Source: Chelydra serpentina (taxonomy: Eukaryota > Chordata > Testudines > Chelydridae). From it: 64,000 nt of DNA. The translations under genes were made by a program, and so were the position numbers. The notes under the pieces were generated by a model. It saw nothing but the letters and a program-made list of their open reading frames with translations, was not told where the DNA came from and searched no databases. This document shows positions 1 to 10,274 of this stretch, piece after piece. Positions within the stretch are counted from its first letter, which is position 1. Each line of letters begins with the position of its first letter. Location: the NCBI GenBank assembly GCA_037349315.1, contig JBAIAC010000160.1, positions 293,001 to 357,000 on the forward strand. Reading direction: 5' to 3'.

Positions 1-230
1 CAAAAGGAGGCAACCGAGAGAGCGTCGTGTGTTTTTCACAGGCCTGAGCAATATAATGATGCTGAAATAACTCTGTAGTGCAGACCTGGCCAAGGATTCA
101 CACACACAGAAGCTTGCAAGGAAAACTTCCCCTGCTCCTCTGCTTTGCAGCATCCAAACACAAGCAAAGGCCAAAGCGGGGTCTGGCAGGGAGTCAGGTG
201 TGGGAAGACACCATTAATTAGTCACAGGCA

Positions 231-304
231 GGCACCATGGTTTAGCTGGTTAAAGCACTTGTTTTGTAAACAGGAGATCCTGGGTTCGACTCCCAGTGGT
301 GCCT
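231..304 (+). tRNA. tRNA-Thr (anticodon TGT)
   Basis: Folds as a 74-nt cloverleaf. Acceptor GGCACCA pairs with TGGTGCC, with discriminator T. The anticodon stem CTTGT/ACAGG has one G-T pair, and the loop carries TGT, reading threonine ACA. The T arm CTGGG/CCCAG encloses TTCGACT, so box B is canonical, and box A is close to consensus. A T4 run at 316-319 can end pol III transcription. The best-preserved Thr-TGT of the window; it is followed directly by a CR1-tail fragment. Confidence 0.88.
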
Positions 305-317
305 TGTTGAGCAGCTT

Positions 318-405
318 TTGGTGCACCTGGCATTGGCTACTGTCAGAAAACAAGATACAGAGCTAGACGGGCCTTCGGTCTAGCCCAGAATGGCTGTTCC
401 TATGG
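318..405 (+). mobile_element. CR1 LINE 3'-end fragment
   Basis: Reads like the turtle CR1 3' end (GCACCTGGCATTGGC, then a GGTCTAGCCCAG-type segment and a TATGG end). It begins about 14 bp after the tRNA-Thr. The same fragment follows every Thr cassette copy, so it was there before the cassette duplicated. Confidence 0.65.
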
Positions 406-779
406 TTTAAATTACACTCCCAGGCACTGATAATAGAGTTACTGAAAGTTTGGGAGTTAAGAGCCGACAGGTCCGTGGTCCAGTCCCCTCCCAGACGACC
501 CCTCCCTCTGGGACAGGGGCAGGTCTGACTCTCACACCAAATGGCTCCTTGTGGCTGCTGGAATCTGTGGGCGGCTCATTCAGTTTACGCCGAGGGTGGA
601 GTCTTGCTTTGTGCACCGTGTCTGAGACTGAAAATCCTAAACCACCCTTTGAAATAACGAATGCAGCAGGACGTGTTATGGTCCCTGCCCCAAAGCAGAC
701 AGACCAGTGGAGAGCTGAGTCCAGGGTAACACTTCACAGGGCTGAGTAAGGCCGGCAAGAATTCATTGCGGTTGGGGTG

Positions 780-905
780 TGGGGTTACCTCGGGCGGCTC
801 TTGGTCAGAGGCACAACGGGGGCACTAAGGCAGGTTATCTGCCTATCATGGCACTGTGAACCCAGCTGCATCGTGGAAGTGAGAAGTAGCACGTCCGACT
901 CCTAG
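780..905 (+). repeat. short GC-rich interspersed repeat relic
   Basis: The stretch with GGTTACCTCGGGCGGCTC and GGCACTGTGAACCCAGCTGC resembles 31415-31560 and part of 11140-11330. It is an interspersed family that I cannot name, and it carries no gene. Confidence 0.4.
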
Positions 906-959
906 GCTATCGACACCGGGGTTAGCCTGATATAACTGTATTGCTCAAGGGGAGGGGGA

Positions 960-1745
960 CATTTTTTACAGCCCTGAGTAATGTAGTTACACCCACCTAA
1001 TTCTGTACCGTAGACCTGTCCAAAGAATCACACACTGTGGGAGTAAAACTTCACCTGCTCCTCTGCTTTGCAGAATCCAAACACAAGCAAAGTGTGTCAG
1101 GCCCCGGTGGGGTCTGGGGGGGAGTCAGGTGTGGGCAGACACCGTGTGCCCGCAAGAGGCAGGCACCATGGCTTAGCTGGTTAAAGCACCTGCCTTGTAA
1201 ACAGGACATCCTGGGTTCAATGCCGCGTGGTTCCTTGGTGCGTGGCTTTTGGGGCACCTGGTAATGGCCACTGTTAGAAAAAAAGACACAGAGGTTTGGT
1301 CTAGCCCAGTGTAGCTGTTTTTATGGTTTAAATTACACTCCCAGGCACTGATAACAGAGTTACTGAAAGTTTCGGAGTTAGGGGCTGATAGGTCCGTGTT
1401 CCAGGCCCCTCGCAGATGACCCCTCCCTCTGGGACAGGGGCAGGTCTGACTCTCACACCAAATGGCTCCTTGTCGCTGCCAGAATCTGTGGGCGGCTCAT
1501 TTAGTTTACGCCAAGGGTGGAGTCCTGCTTTGTGCACCGTGTCTGAGACTGAAAATCCTAAACCACCCTTTGAAATAACGAATGCAGCAGGACGTGTTAT
1601 GGTCCCTGCCCCAAAGCAGACAGACCAATGGAGAGCTGAGTCCAGGGTAATACTTCACAGGGCTGAGCAAGGCCGGCAAGAATTCATCTGGCCCTCCTGG
1701 GCCTCTCGCAATGACGTCCTTCTTGTGTGCCAGGACTGACAGAAA
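960..1745 (+). repeat. Thr-tRNA cassette, copy 2
   Basis: Direct repeat of 1-770 about 930 bp downstream, with scattered substitutions. It holds the decayed Thr gene at 1162 and continues into the flank of the Phe-like gene at 1791. Confidence 0.7.
1162..1235 (+). pseudogene. tRNA-Thr (TGT) pseudogene
   Basis: Clear Thr-TGT body: acceptor GGCACCA, D arm GCTTAGCTGGTTAAAGC, anticodon loop with TGT. The 3' half is damaged. The T stem reads CTGGG against CCGCG, the T loop is TTCAATG, and acceptor position 3 is mismatched. It lies in the second copy of the Thr cassette. Probably not charged even if transcribed. Confidence 0.75.
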
Positions 1746-1790
1746 CATCCCAGACAGAGAAGCAGCAGCCCAAAAAGGTCCCCTGTAGGT

Positions 1791-1863
1791 GCTGAAGTAG
1801 CTCAGTCAGGAGAGCATTAGACTGAAGATCTAGAGATCCTTAGTTCACCTCCAGGCTTTGGCC
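1791..1863 (+). pseudogene. tRNA-Phe-like (GAA), weak box B
   Basis: 73 nt with acceptor GCTGAAG/CTTTGGC (paired with wobbles), an intact D arm and a good anticodon stem TTAGA/TCTAG around GAA. The T arm CTTAG/CCAGG has an A-C mismatch, and the T loop TTCACCT departs from box B. A functional gene cannot be excluded, but it is poorer than the Phe gene at 33956. The 90 bp upstream match the flanks of the Phe loci at 33956, 35628 and 47080. Confidence 0.6.
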
Positions 1864-2049
1864 TGCTCTTTGGGCGCAGGGGTTGCTTGTTTTCTGGAAG
1901 CGCAGGAGTGGCTTTACCTGCCATGAGTCCCTTATTTCACATTCCCCAGCAGGGAAAAGCAGCGTGGGCTTGTGAACCCAGTGGGCCTATGTGAGCTTTC
2001 TGTCTTCTCTTGCTCTTTCTCAGCAAGGGGAAGGAAAAGAAGCTTCCTG

Positions 2050-2460
2050 GTGATCAGAGATCTCAGATCTGTTGGTCTGCAGCAAGACTCAAAATTGAGT
2101 CTCAATCAGCTCTGTTGTTACCCGGCGAAGACCAAAAGGGTCAAATGGTGCCTGGGCCCCTTAAGAAGAGCCCAGCCCATCAAGTACCAGCACTTGGCTC
2201 TCCCCTCTCTCAACTCCACTTAGCATTGTTTGGAGTCAATCCTTGCCTCTATCAGCCTGGGGGACTGGGAGAAAAACCTTGCAAAAAGGCTCCAGTGGCA
2301 CAATGGGTTAGCACACAGTACTTATACAGCAATGGTGAAAGACATGCTGAGGTTGTGAGTTCAAGCCTCACCTAGAGCCCTGGTTTTCATTAACCAAATG
2401 GCTTTGCCCACTTCTTTGGCCCCATGGACCCTAGAATTCCATCCCAGGGGACACTGAGTT
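2050..2460 (+). repeat. Ile-tRNA cassette, copy 1
   Basis: About 410 bp that recur at 34380-34790, from GATCAGAGATCTCAG to past the Ile gene and the ATGGCTTTGCCCACTTC flank. The copies differ by scattered substitutions and by intron length. Confidence 0.75.
2289..2379 (+). tRNA. tRNA-Ile (anticodon TAT), with intron
   Basis: Matches the vertebrate Ile-TAT family, which carries an intron. Acceptor GCTCCAG/CTAGAGC has one C-A mismatch. The anticodon TAT is at 2323-2325, and the stem CAGTA pairs with TGCTG across an inferred 17-nt intron at 2327-2343. The T arm GTGAG/CTCAC is perfect around TTCAAGC. The T4 at 2384-2387 is a likely terminator. The acceptor mismatch makes it weaker than its sister at 34619. 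Confidence 0.75.
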
Positions 2461-2659
2461 AGTTAGGTCAAGCAATTTACTCACCCCACTGGATGGTACC
2501 ATCCTTAATACATAGAATTCCCCTGAAACCTGGACCACTCTCCACAGGTGACCTTCATTGTCTCAGGATTCCTGCTGCTTCCAGCGTAGGTGCTGGAGGA
2601 GCAAGGCAAAATCACGACGCCACAATCTCCTATTTGATATTCTTAGTTCGTGTCTAGAA

Positions 2660-2846
2660 CAGGGCTTCTCAAACTATCTGATGTGGCAGACCGGCAATTT
2701 TTTTCCCCAGTGTGCCAGGGACTGGTACCGTATTTGGCCATTATACTATTATTTCTTTCTTTCTTTCCTGGAAACTCGCTGTGGCCCGTCAGCCGATTGC
2801 TCGCGGACCAGCACCGGTCCTTGGACCACCACCTTGAGTAGCATTG
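2660..2846. mobile_element. short hAT-type non-autonomous element
   Basis: The ends start CAGGGCTTCTCAAAC and, on the other strand, CAATGCTACTCAAGG. They are flanked by an 8-bp near-repeat GTCTAGAA (2652-2659) and GTGTAGAA (2847-2854). Eight-base target duplications and CAG-type ends are typical of hAT transposons. At 187 bp it has no transposase. Confidence 0.65.
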
Positions 2847-2859
2847 GTGTAGAAGACAC

Positions 2860-3345
2860 TTGCCCAGACATATCCGGGTGGGCTTTGCTGAGTCACTAGG
2901 TTGGGGGATCCTCCTGGTGTGGTTTTGTACAACTGAGTCACAGAATTGAGCAGTCCCCAGAGTGTGGTGGTTGGGCATCTGTCACTGAATTGCAAATCCC
3001 GTCATTACAACTCCCCTGCTGGTTCATGGTCGTTGAACACCCTCCTGGGCAGGGGTCCTTTGAATGTCACTAGCAAACTTACAGCATGTTTCAGTGACAG
3101 CCACACAGCAAAATGCATCACTTCCTACACCCTAATGCTACACATCTTGGGACAGAATGATGGATTTCAGCAGATCATCACTTTCCATATGATAACTGAC
3201 ATGGAATGCTTTGTGTGGAATATCACAGCCAGATAGGAATGATAAATATGGGGGCTACAGGGAGCTATTTTGAAGTACACCGTGTCACAAAAGCCTCTAG
3301 ACAGTGGCCTTTGGGCAGAGCTGGCTGAAGAGCCTTCTAGTAACT
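2860..3345. other. no gene recognised
   Basis: I see no tRNA, no long conserved frame and no repeat I can name here. A weak LINE-like reading is possible but not supported. Confidence 0.4.
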
Positions 3346-3416
3346 GAGGGTACGTCTACACCATGCACCGGATCGGGTCGTGATCCATGTATCGGGAGTC
3401 GATTTATCGCGTCTAG
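3346..3416 (+). mobile_element. half of a palindromic DNA element
   Basis: The segment GAGGGTACGTCTACACC to GATTTATCGCGTCTAG looks like one arm of a fold-back element. The second arm is missing at the junction with the cassette flank beginning near 3420. Confidence 0.4.
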
Positions 3417-4288
3417 TTGGGAGGGCCAGCTGCAGAGTCTAGGCCATGAGGCAAGAGGTGGCTGAGGCGGCAGCCGGCCAGGGGGGACAGGGAAGGGATG
3501 ACAGTGACGCTCGGTTCTGCCCCACAGCCCCAAGAACTGCTGGGCGCAAGTCCTGGGCCCGACGTGCAGTGAATGTGGGGGTGACTCTGCCTGCCCAGAC
3601 TGGTCAGTAGAAAGATTCAGACCCACACTCTGTCTGGGGGAGGAGATACACACGTGTTGTGTGATTGGTTTTCTCCTTTTAAATGTACTGGATCATTTCC
3701 ATGGCAAAACTATTTGTACGAGCCCATGAAAAAAGGAAGAAATGGTGACAATACCCCTGGGGGAGAGGGGGTGTCTGAGAGCCGGGGGAGAGACGGAGAT
3801 TTTCATGAAACGGGGACAGGCCAAAGCAGGGCATTTAGCTGCAGCAAAGGGGGAGGTTTTTGTGCGGTTCCATGTTAACCAGCCTCACATCCTGTAGTTG
3901 CTACTGCCCCACCCTGCCCCCAACGTGTGACCTAGAGCCTCCCCACTGGCCAAGCCCCCTGGGACTCCTGAGACAGCCCCACTAGCCTGGCCTCCTCCCC
4001 ACTGCAAAACCTGCAGATCCCCCAGCTCCTCTCCTAGCTGGATCCCCTTGCAGCCAGATGTCTCTGCAGAACTGCCGTGGTTCCTCTCCTGCGTGTCTGG
4101 TCAGGGACAGTTACTGGCTTCTCCTGAGAGCGCAGCTGAGAAATGACTCACTCGTCTCTGGATTCTCTCCTGTGGGCTCTGAGAAGCAGGGTGGGGCGTG
4201 TATGATACAGTCCATGCAACATTCCCCAACAGGCCAGTGGCAGATGGAGAAGTGCCTTGCTGGACAGCTAGGGAAAAGGAAACCATCA

Positions 4289-4361
4289 TGTTTCTACCTG
4301 GTTTTGAACCAGGGGCCTTTTGCGTGTTAGGCAAATGTGATAATCACTACACCACAGAAAC
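4289..4361 (-). tRNA. tRNA-Val (AAC)
   Basis: 73-nt cloverleaf on the minus strand. Acceptor GTTTCTG/TAGAAAC pairs with one wobble, with discriminator A. The D arm reads GGTGTAGTGATTATCAC. Stem TTTGC/GCAAA holds AAC, which decodes valine GTT/GTC after A34 is modified to inosine. The T arm CCTGG/CCAGG encloses TTCAAAA. A T4 follows at once on the minus strand (4274-4277). It diverges from the Tyr relic and iMet gene to its right. Confidence 0.9.
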
Positions 4362-4462
4362 TCTGTCACAGAGCTCTGCCCCTTCCCTTCAAATTCCATC
4401 CACTTGGCTGGCGCTCGCCCTGGCACACACCGCTGGGCGAAACTGGAGAAAGTGGTGGCAGC

Positions 4463-4552
4463 TCTTCGGTGGGTCGGCTGGTAGAGCAAAGAACTGGAGC
4501 CGGCTCCCAGGAAGTCATCCTTACCTCGCCCTTGTGACTCCAGCTTGAAGGA
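4463..4552 (+). pseudogene. tRNA-Tyr relic with intron
   Basis: Recognised by comparison with the better copy at 33698. The 5' end TCTTCGG pairs with TTGAAGG, the D arm GGTCGGCTGGTAGAGC is near consensus, and about 90 nt separate the ends, as in an intron-bearing tRNA-Tyr. The anticodon region (GACTGTA in Tyr) is now GAACTGGAG, and the T loop is TGTGACT. It lies between divergent Val and iMet genes in every full cassette. Confidence 0.55.
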
Positions 4553-4754
4553 GAGCTTCTTTCCTTCCCCTCGCTGAGAAAGAGCAAGGGAAGACGGAAA
4601 GCCCACATCCATAGGGTGGCAGAGGCTTCAGGAGCCCACAGCGTTTGCCCATCTGGGGCATTGTGGCTGAGATCTCTGCCGGCCAGCGCCAGCGCTCGCA
4701 AGGCGCTAGTGTGGATGCTGGAGGCTGGGGGCTGGATGCTGGCGGCAGAGACCC

Positions 4755-4826
4755 AGTAGAGTGGCGCAGTGGCAGCGTGCTGGGCTCATAACCCAGAGGT
4801 CGATGGATCGAAACCATCCTCTGCTA
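4755..4826 (+). tRNA. initiator tRNA-Met (CAT)
   Basis: 72 nt with the eukaryotic initiator marks: acceptor starting with A (AGTAGAG/CTCTGCT), three G-C pairs in the anticodon stem (CTGGG/CCCAG), and a T loop ATCGAAA with A at the first position. The anticodon is CAT. A T5 at 4837-4841 follows. The mature tRNA carries methionine to the small ribosomal subunit for start-codon selection. The first of six well-folded initiator genes here. Confidence 0.93.
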
Positions 4827-5339
4827 GGCAGGTGCCTTTTTCTTTTTGCTCTGGGCCTGCAAGCGAGGGGGCGACCAGCAGAGCGCCAGGAGCCGAGGCC
4901 GTGAGGCAAGAGGTGGCTGAGGTGTGGGACTGCCAGGGAGCTCCCCGGCCCCTCTGGCTGCCTGGGCTGAAGGCGAGAGCCAGGCCTGTGCGTGAGGTCT
5001 GAGTGCCGGTGACTCCCCCACTCCTCGGGAGGGTCTGTCCCAAGGCAGCGGCCCAGCCCCCCTCCAAGGGGGGTGCGTCCCACCAGCATTTCTTGCCCCG
5101 TTTGGGGAGGTTCAGCCTCCCCGAGCCCCTTGTAGCCGCCGCCCACGCGCAGTGTCACTGGTAGATACGGGCAGAGGAGACTCGGGGGCCTGGGCTGGGA
5201 AATCCCTGGGTGAAACTGGCTGCCTGAGCCCAGCCCCTCTGCACTCAGGGGAGCGGTGAGAGGGGGAGGGGCTCAGGGAGTAAATCCTCAGAAACCTCCC
5301 CCCTGGGTTTGTAATGACAGAGCCCAGCGAACAAGTCAC

Positions 5340-5675
5340 TGCGTGTGTGAGGGGAGGGGCTGTGAGGGGGAGGGTTCATGGGGGTGTCGGTGTGAGGGGG
5401 AGGGGCTGTGAGGGGGAGGGGCTGTGAGGGGGAGGGTCCATGGGGTTTCAGTGTGAGGGGGAGGGGCTGTGAGGGGGAGGGTCCGTGGGGGTGTCAGTGT
5501 GAGGGGGAGGGGCTGTGAGGGGGAGGGTCCGTGGGGGTGTCAGTGTGAGGGGGAGGGGCTGTGAGGGGAGTGTCCATGGGGGTGTCAGTGTGAGGGGGAG
5601 GGGCTGTGAGGGGGAGGGTCCATGGGGGTGTCAGTGTGAGGGGGAGGGGCTGTGAGGGGGAGGGGCTGCCCCCAG
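5340..5675 (+). repeat. 44-bp G-rich minisatellite, array A
   Basis: Tandem copies of a 44-bp unit made of GTGAGGGGGAGGGGCT, GTGAGGGGGAGGGTCC and ATGGGGGTGTCA, about seven to eight with small length changes. Runs of G on the plus strand could form quadruplexes. The array starts about 510 bp after the iMet gene. Sister arrays follow the iMet copies at 18300, 28060 and 48765(-). Confidence 0.85.
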
Positions 5676-6147
5676 ACTCCAGGAGGATAAGGAACAAACT
5701 CAGGCTGCCAGTGACCTGCAGGAGGGAGATGATTTTTTTACAGTGACAGTTGCCTTGTCCTAAAGGCCTTTGTCTGCCCCCTTCTAGTGACGGTTTGGTA
5801 CAGGAATGCAGCCCCCACTCCTGGGTCACTCCTGGGGAAATAATGTTTCTGTGCAAAACACCAAAGCTTGTAACAGAAAGGAGGGAAAGGAAATGGCCAC
5901 TCGATGGGACCAGGACACAAGGAATGAAACACAAGATGCTTCTCCCATGTGCATTGACTTTGAACCTTGTTTGCAGTGCTGTGGTGTCCGTGTTGGTCCC
6001 TGGACATGAGAGAGAAGGGGTCACATAATATCTTTTAAAGGACTAAGGAAGGGAGTGTTATTTACTCCTTCTCATAACACAAGAGGGGGTCATGAAATGA
6101 ATGGGCTGCAGGTTTAAAATGAACAAAAAGAAATATTTCTTCACACA

Positions 6148-6642
6148 ACATAAGAACTTAAGAACGGCCATACTGGGCCAGACCAAAGATCCATGAAGCC
6201 CAGTATCCTGTCCTCTGCCAGTGGCCAAAGGCAGGTGCCCTAAAGGGACTGAACAGAGCGGTTATCATGAAGTGATCCATGCCCTCTCACCCAATCCCCG
6301 CTTCTGGCAAACAGAGGCTAGGGACACCATTGCTGCCCAGTTAACCTGGGGAACTCTTTGCCAGAGGGTGTTGTGAAGGCCAAAACTAGAACAGGGTTCA
6401 AAAAAGAACTAGAGAAGTGCATGGAGGATTGGTCCATCAATGGCTATTAGCCAGGATGGGGAGGGATGGTGTCCCTAGCCTATGTTTGCCAGAAGCTGGC
6501 AATGGGCATCAGGGGATGGATCACTTGATTGCCTGTTCTCTTCATTCCCTCTGGGATGGCTGGCATTGGTCACTTTCAGAAGACAGGATACTGGGCTAGA
6601 TGAAGCGGTCTGACTCAGTCTGGCTGTTCTTATGTTCTAACT
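6148..6642. mobile_element. two CR1 3' ends in inverted orientation
   Basis: The left part starts TAAGAACGGCCATACTGG, the antisense CR1 end. The right part ends CTGGCTGTTCTTATGTTC, the sense end. The two share the AGCCAGGA/TTGCCAGAAGCT segment in opposite directions, so the pair can fold back. A second copy is at about 23878-24345. Confidence 0.65.
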
Positions 6643-6928
6643 GATGTTTATGGAAGAAACAACCTTTCGGGCTACACAGAACTGAAGAAGTGTTCTGGGT
6701 TAGCTCCAAAGCTTGTCTCTTTCACAAAGAGAAGTTGGTCCTCTACAAGCTCTTACCCTCACCCACCTTGTCTCTTTTGGACTCTGAAAAGTGTTTTCTC
6801 TCAACTCCCTTTGGAAAGAAGTGAAGTTTTCCCTTTGGGAAACTATCAGGCTGAAGCAATTGTATTGATTGTGACACTAGACTAGAATGATGAATGAGTC
6901 TAAATCTGAGCTTCCGGTTTTCAAATTG

Positions 6929-6972
6929 GTTTCATAATCTGAATGTCCAGATTTCAAAGCTCAGAGAGAGCA
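6929..6972 (+). pseudogene. 3' remnant of a tRNA-Met (CAT) relic
   Basis: Carries only the anticodon loop (TTTCATAATCTGAA) and the decayed 3' half seen whole at 24903-24975. The 5' half and about 300 bp upstream are missing here. The break lies at a shared GGTTT-like motif. Confidence 0.5.
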
Positions 6973-7066
6973 GATGGTTTGCTCCCTGCTTCAGCTTTTT
7001 CTAAAGGAAATCCCAGAGAAAAGAGACTGGAACAGACTGATTGCTGGACACCCTCCCACCCATCTA

Positions 7067-7089
7067 ACACACACACACACACACACACT
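7067..7089 (+). repeat. CA microsatellite
   Basis: Perfect ACACAC run of about 22 bp. The paralogous site at about 25072 is shorter, so the tract has changed length since duplication. Confidence 0.85.
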
Positions 7090-7679
7090 CTTTATTAAGA
7101 GATTAACTCTTTTCTCTTTTATGACTCTATAATGCAGCTGGAATTACCAGTTCCTAGAAGCCCCTTCCCACAGAGAACACAACCGCAGAGCAACGGCAAA
7201 GCTGGGGGCTGCCAGGTTGTCATGGGCGAGTAGTTAAAGGGATGCACTAAAAATCCAGCAGAGCCATCGCCCTCCTCTCCACCCCCAAGCAGCTTTGAAT
7301 CTTGCTGACAGTGATCGAGATTCCCCTGCCTCAGCATCCTCGACCCCCTCTGGAGGCCGGTGCAGAGTCCTTAGATCCCTGTTCAGAGTTCAGCCCCCAG
7401 CCGGTGCAGCCCGGCCCGGCCACTCACCCTCTGCCCCAGGAGAACCAGCGGGTGGGCTGCACCCACAGGCAGAGACCTGATACCGCTCCCCTCAGACCAC
7501 AGCCGCAGCTGTTGGCAGCTAATCCCCACCTCAGGCCGGGGGAAGGAGCTGGGGATCCCTTGTTATTTGTTCCGTACATCGAGTCTCGCGGTGTTTGAAC
7601 ACGTTTCTCTCTAAAAGTGATTAAATGTAGAGCCCCTCCCCCCATTTCTGCTCTGTAAGTGCCTCACTCCTGTACATAA

Positions 7680-7932
7680 AACGTAAGAACGGCCAGACTG
7701 GGTCAGACCAATGGCCCATCTAGCCCAGTGTCCTGTCTTGCAAGAGTGCTCAATGCCAGATGCATTAGAGAGAAATGAACAGAACAGGGAATCATGAAGT
7801 GATCCATCCCCTGTCGCCCATTCCCAGTGTCTGTACAGATGTGAACACAAAGAAACATTTGGGGCCCACTTGCAGCTACTTAGAATCATAGAAGATTAGG
7901 GTTGGAAGAGACCGCAGGGGGTATCCAGTCCA
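7680..7932 (-). mobile_element. CR1 3'-end fragments (antisense)
   Basis: One piece begins GTAAGAACGGCCAGACTGG and runs to about 7840. A second, GAATCATAGAAGATTAGG to about 7932, is the other common CR1 tail form. Both are antisense, and both recur at 25676-25925. Confidence 0.7.
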
Positions 7933-8220
7933 GGGGTCTCAAACACGCGGCCCGCGGAGCTCTTCCCTGCGGCCCACCGGGCTCCCCGCCCCCCCCCCCC
8001 CCAATTTTGTTTTTTTGGTTTTTTTACCCCCAGGCATGTCCCGCCGCCAGAACAGCTGTCTGGCAGCTTCTTGGTTTCTAGGAGGAAAGGGGGAGGAGTG
8101 GGAAGCCGTGTGCACAGGGTGGAGGGAGAAGAGGCAGGGATTTGGGAAAGGGGTTGTAATAGGGGCGGGGAGAGGGCGGAGTTGGGGTGGGGATTTTGGG
8201 GAAGGGGCTTGAAGGGGACA
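7933..8220. mobile_element. truncated hAT-type element
   Basis: Starts CAGGGGTCTCAAACACG, the same end as the complete element at 44050, and shares the GAGCTCTTCCCTGCGGCCC segment. The right end is missing where the 530-bp cassette flank begins near 8219. A poly-C run and a T-rich run occur inside. The paralogous copy starts at about 25926. Confidence 0.6.
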
Positions 8221-8745
8221 GGGAAGGGATGACAGTGACGCTCGGTTCTGCCCCACAGCCCCAAGAACTGCTGGGCGCAAGTCCTGGGCCCGACGTGCAG
8301 TGAATGTGGGGGTGACTCTGCCTGCCCAGACTGGTCAGTAGAAAGATTCAGACCCACACTCTGTCTGGGGGAGGAGATACACACGTGTTGTGTGATTGGT
8401 TTTCTCCTTTTAAATGTACTGGATCATTTCCATGGCAAAACTATTTGTACGAGCCCATGAGAAAAGGAAGAACCCATGAAAATACCCCTGGGGGAGAGGG
8501 GGTGTCTGAGAGCCGGGGGAGAGATGGAGATTTTCATGAAACGGGGACAGGCCAAAGCAGGGCCTTTAGCTGGAGCAAAGGGGGAGGTTTTTGTGCGGTT
8601 CCATGTTAACCAGCCTCACATCCTGTATCCCTACTGCCCCACCCTGCCCCCAACATGTGCCCTAGAGCCTCCCCACTGGCCAAGCCCCCTGGGACTCCTG
8701 AGACAGCCCCACTGGTCTGGCCTCCTCCCCACTGCAAAACCTGCA

Positions 8746-9840
8746 GGCCTGTGCGTGGTGAGGGCTCCCGTCCCGGCCTGAGGCAGCAGCGCGTCCTCGT
8801 CCCCTTTTCCCACCCACGCCAGCAGGCGGCTGCTGCGGGAGAACCCGAGGGAGGCTCTCGGGACGCTCGGCAGCTCCGTGGGGCTGTCGGGGGAAAGAGC
8901 CGAGGCTCCCGACTCCACCTGCCATTGACTCGCGTGGCTCTGTGCGCCGTCAGCCGGGGCGGGCCAGGCTGCGGACGTGACTCGGGCGTGGGCAGCATGG
9001 CCGCACTTCCCTGAGGAGGCATGAGGCAGCGAAGAGCTTTGTGCAGCTGTAACGATGCTGCCTTTGTTGGGACACTTCTGAGAGTGTCAGTTCAGGACAA
9101 ATTGCTCAGAGCCGGGCAGCTGAAGGGGGGAGCAAAGCTGCTGCCTTTCCCCATGGCTGGACTCAGGTCCTTAGCGTGGGATATTCCTGCCCTGCCAGCG
9201 ACCCCAGGAAAGCTCACTGAGCCACTGCCTGGCCTCAGGGACAGTCTCAGCCGGCAGGGCCCCAGGGGGCAATGAAGCAGCTGGGTCAGGCTGGGAACCC
9301 TCATTCCCAGAGAAGTGCCCTGGCTCCCTGCTCAGCAGCTGAGAAGTCAATTCCCCCCACGCCCGATGAACCAGCCTGGAGCTCAGTGCAGCGCTGGGGG
9401 TTTCTCCCTTCGCTCCCGCTGGGGAGTGCGGGGATCCCAGGGGCATTTCCAGGAGACAACAGAAAGCTCAACTTCAGGTTACATCTTGATTTACAATTTT
9501 GTATAATGTGATATAATCCTTCAATCCTAGTGTCACCATCGATAACGTGGCTTGTTCTGCCTGGGAGTTTACCAAGGGTAAAACTAACCATCTCTTCAAA
9601 CACAAAAGAGTGGAGATAAATCCCCTCTCAGAGTCAATGTGGAGTAATCAATAGGCAGACAGGGGGCCAAAATAGCTTTTGAATGGGCCCCAAAATCTTT
9701 GTATTTACTTATTATCATGATTGTTACTTTTTAGTATTATTTTCTCTGGAGTCTGGATCTTGACTAGATCTTGACCAACAATTCTGGACCTTGACACAAA
9801 ACAATGGCTCCCCCTAAGAATGGGTTTGTGTGACCTTCCT
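8746..9840. other. GC-rich stretch, no gene recognised
   Basis: No tRNA, no obvious repeat and no paralog in this window. Several overlapping open frames exist on both strands, none with a domain I recognise. This is one of the few single-copy stretches among the cassettes. Confidence 0.4.
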
Positions 9841-10100
9841 TATGTCCTGGCGCCTTCTTGTGGCCATTTCCTTTCCCTCCTTTCGGTGAAAAGCTTTGGG
9901 ATTTTGTGTACAAACTTTATTTACTCGGGAGAGACCCAGGAGCGGGGGCTGCCTGCGTCTACCCAGCACCCACTAGCTTAGAAGGTGACCGACAAACACC
10001 CTTAAGACGAGGCAGCCATCAAAAAAATCATCTCCCTTGTTCCCTTGAGTGACAGCTTGAATCGTTCCTTGTCCGGGCAGAGCCCAAGGACTGGAATCAG
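9840..10100 (-). repeat. inverted copy of the 5690-5930 segment
   Basis: The stretch from GTGGCCATTTCCTTTCC to the TCATCTCCC motif is the reverse complement of 5690-5930 and 23400-23650, with many substitutions. It makes a third, older copy of that segment. Confidence 0.55.
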
Positions 10101-10204
10101 CAGAAACTACCGTTCTCTGCGTAGCAGGAACCAACCCAAAATGCACTTTAAAAGGCGCGGTCTCCTTCCTTCTGGGGCACATAGGAGAAGTATTGTCATC
10201 ACAT

Positions 10205-10274
10205 GCGTTGGTGGTATAGGGGTGAGCAGAGCTGCTCCAAGCAGTTGACCTGGGTTCGATTCCCAGCCAATGCA
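10205..10274 (+). pseudogene. tRNA-Gly (TCC) with shortened anticodon loop
   Basis: Acceptor GCGTTGG/CCAATGC, D arm and T arm (CTGGG/CCCAG around TTCGATT) are all good, and T4 follows. The anticodon stem GCTGC/GCAGT closes a loop of only five bases (TCCAA) instead of seven. The tRNA is 70 nt, two fewer than the copy at 22756. The gene may still be transcribed, but the loop cannot present a normal anticodon. Confidence 0.75.

Larger units (their letters stand above)
1..770 (+). repeat. Thr-tRNA cassette, copy 1
   Basis: Block of about 770 bp centred on the tRNA-Thr at 231. The left flank holds a short CA run and a GCAAAGGCC-type motif. The right flank runs from a CR1 3'-end fragment at about 318-405 into sequence ending near GCCGGCAAGAATTCAT. 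The same layout recurs at 960-1745 and 13090-13850, and inverted at 44480-45200 and 58370-59110. This shows the unit moves as a segment and not as a single gene. Confidence 0.75.
3474..5340 (+). repeat. duplicated block, partner 26196-28060
   Basis: Nearly collinear with 26196-28060 at a constant offset of 22,722 bp (Val 4289/27011, iMet 4755/27477). The first 530 bp (3474-4010) also recur at 8219-8745. See the finding on circular permutation. Confidence 0.8.
5676..8745 (+). repeat. duplicated block, partner 23397-26740
   Basis: Matches 23397-26740 at an offset of about 17.7-18.0 kb. The offset changes because the second copy has extra sequence around 24640-24935. Contents: a CR1 foldback, an unnamed CA-repeat segment, a CR1 piece, a hAT fragment and the 530-bp segment shared with 3474. 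Confidence 0.75.
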
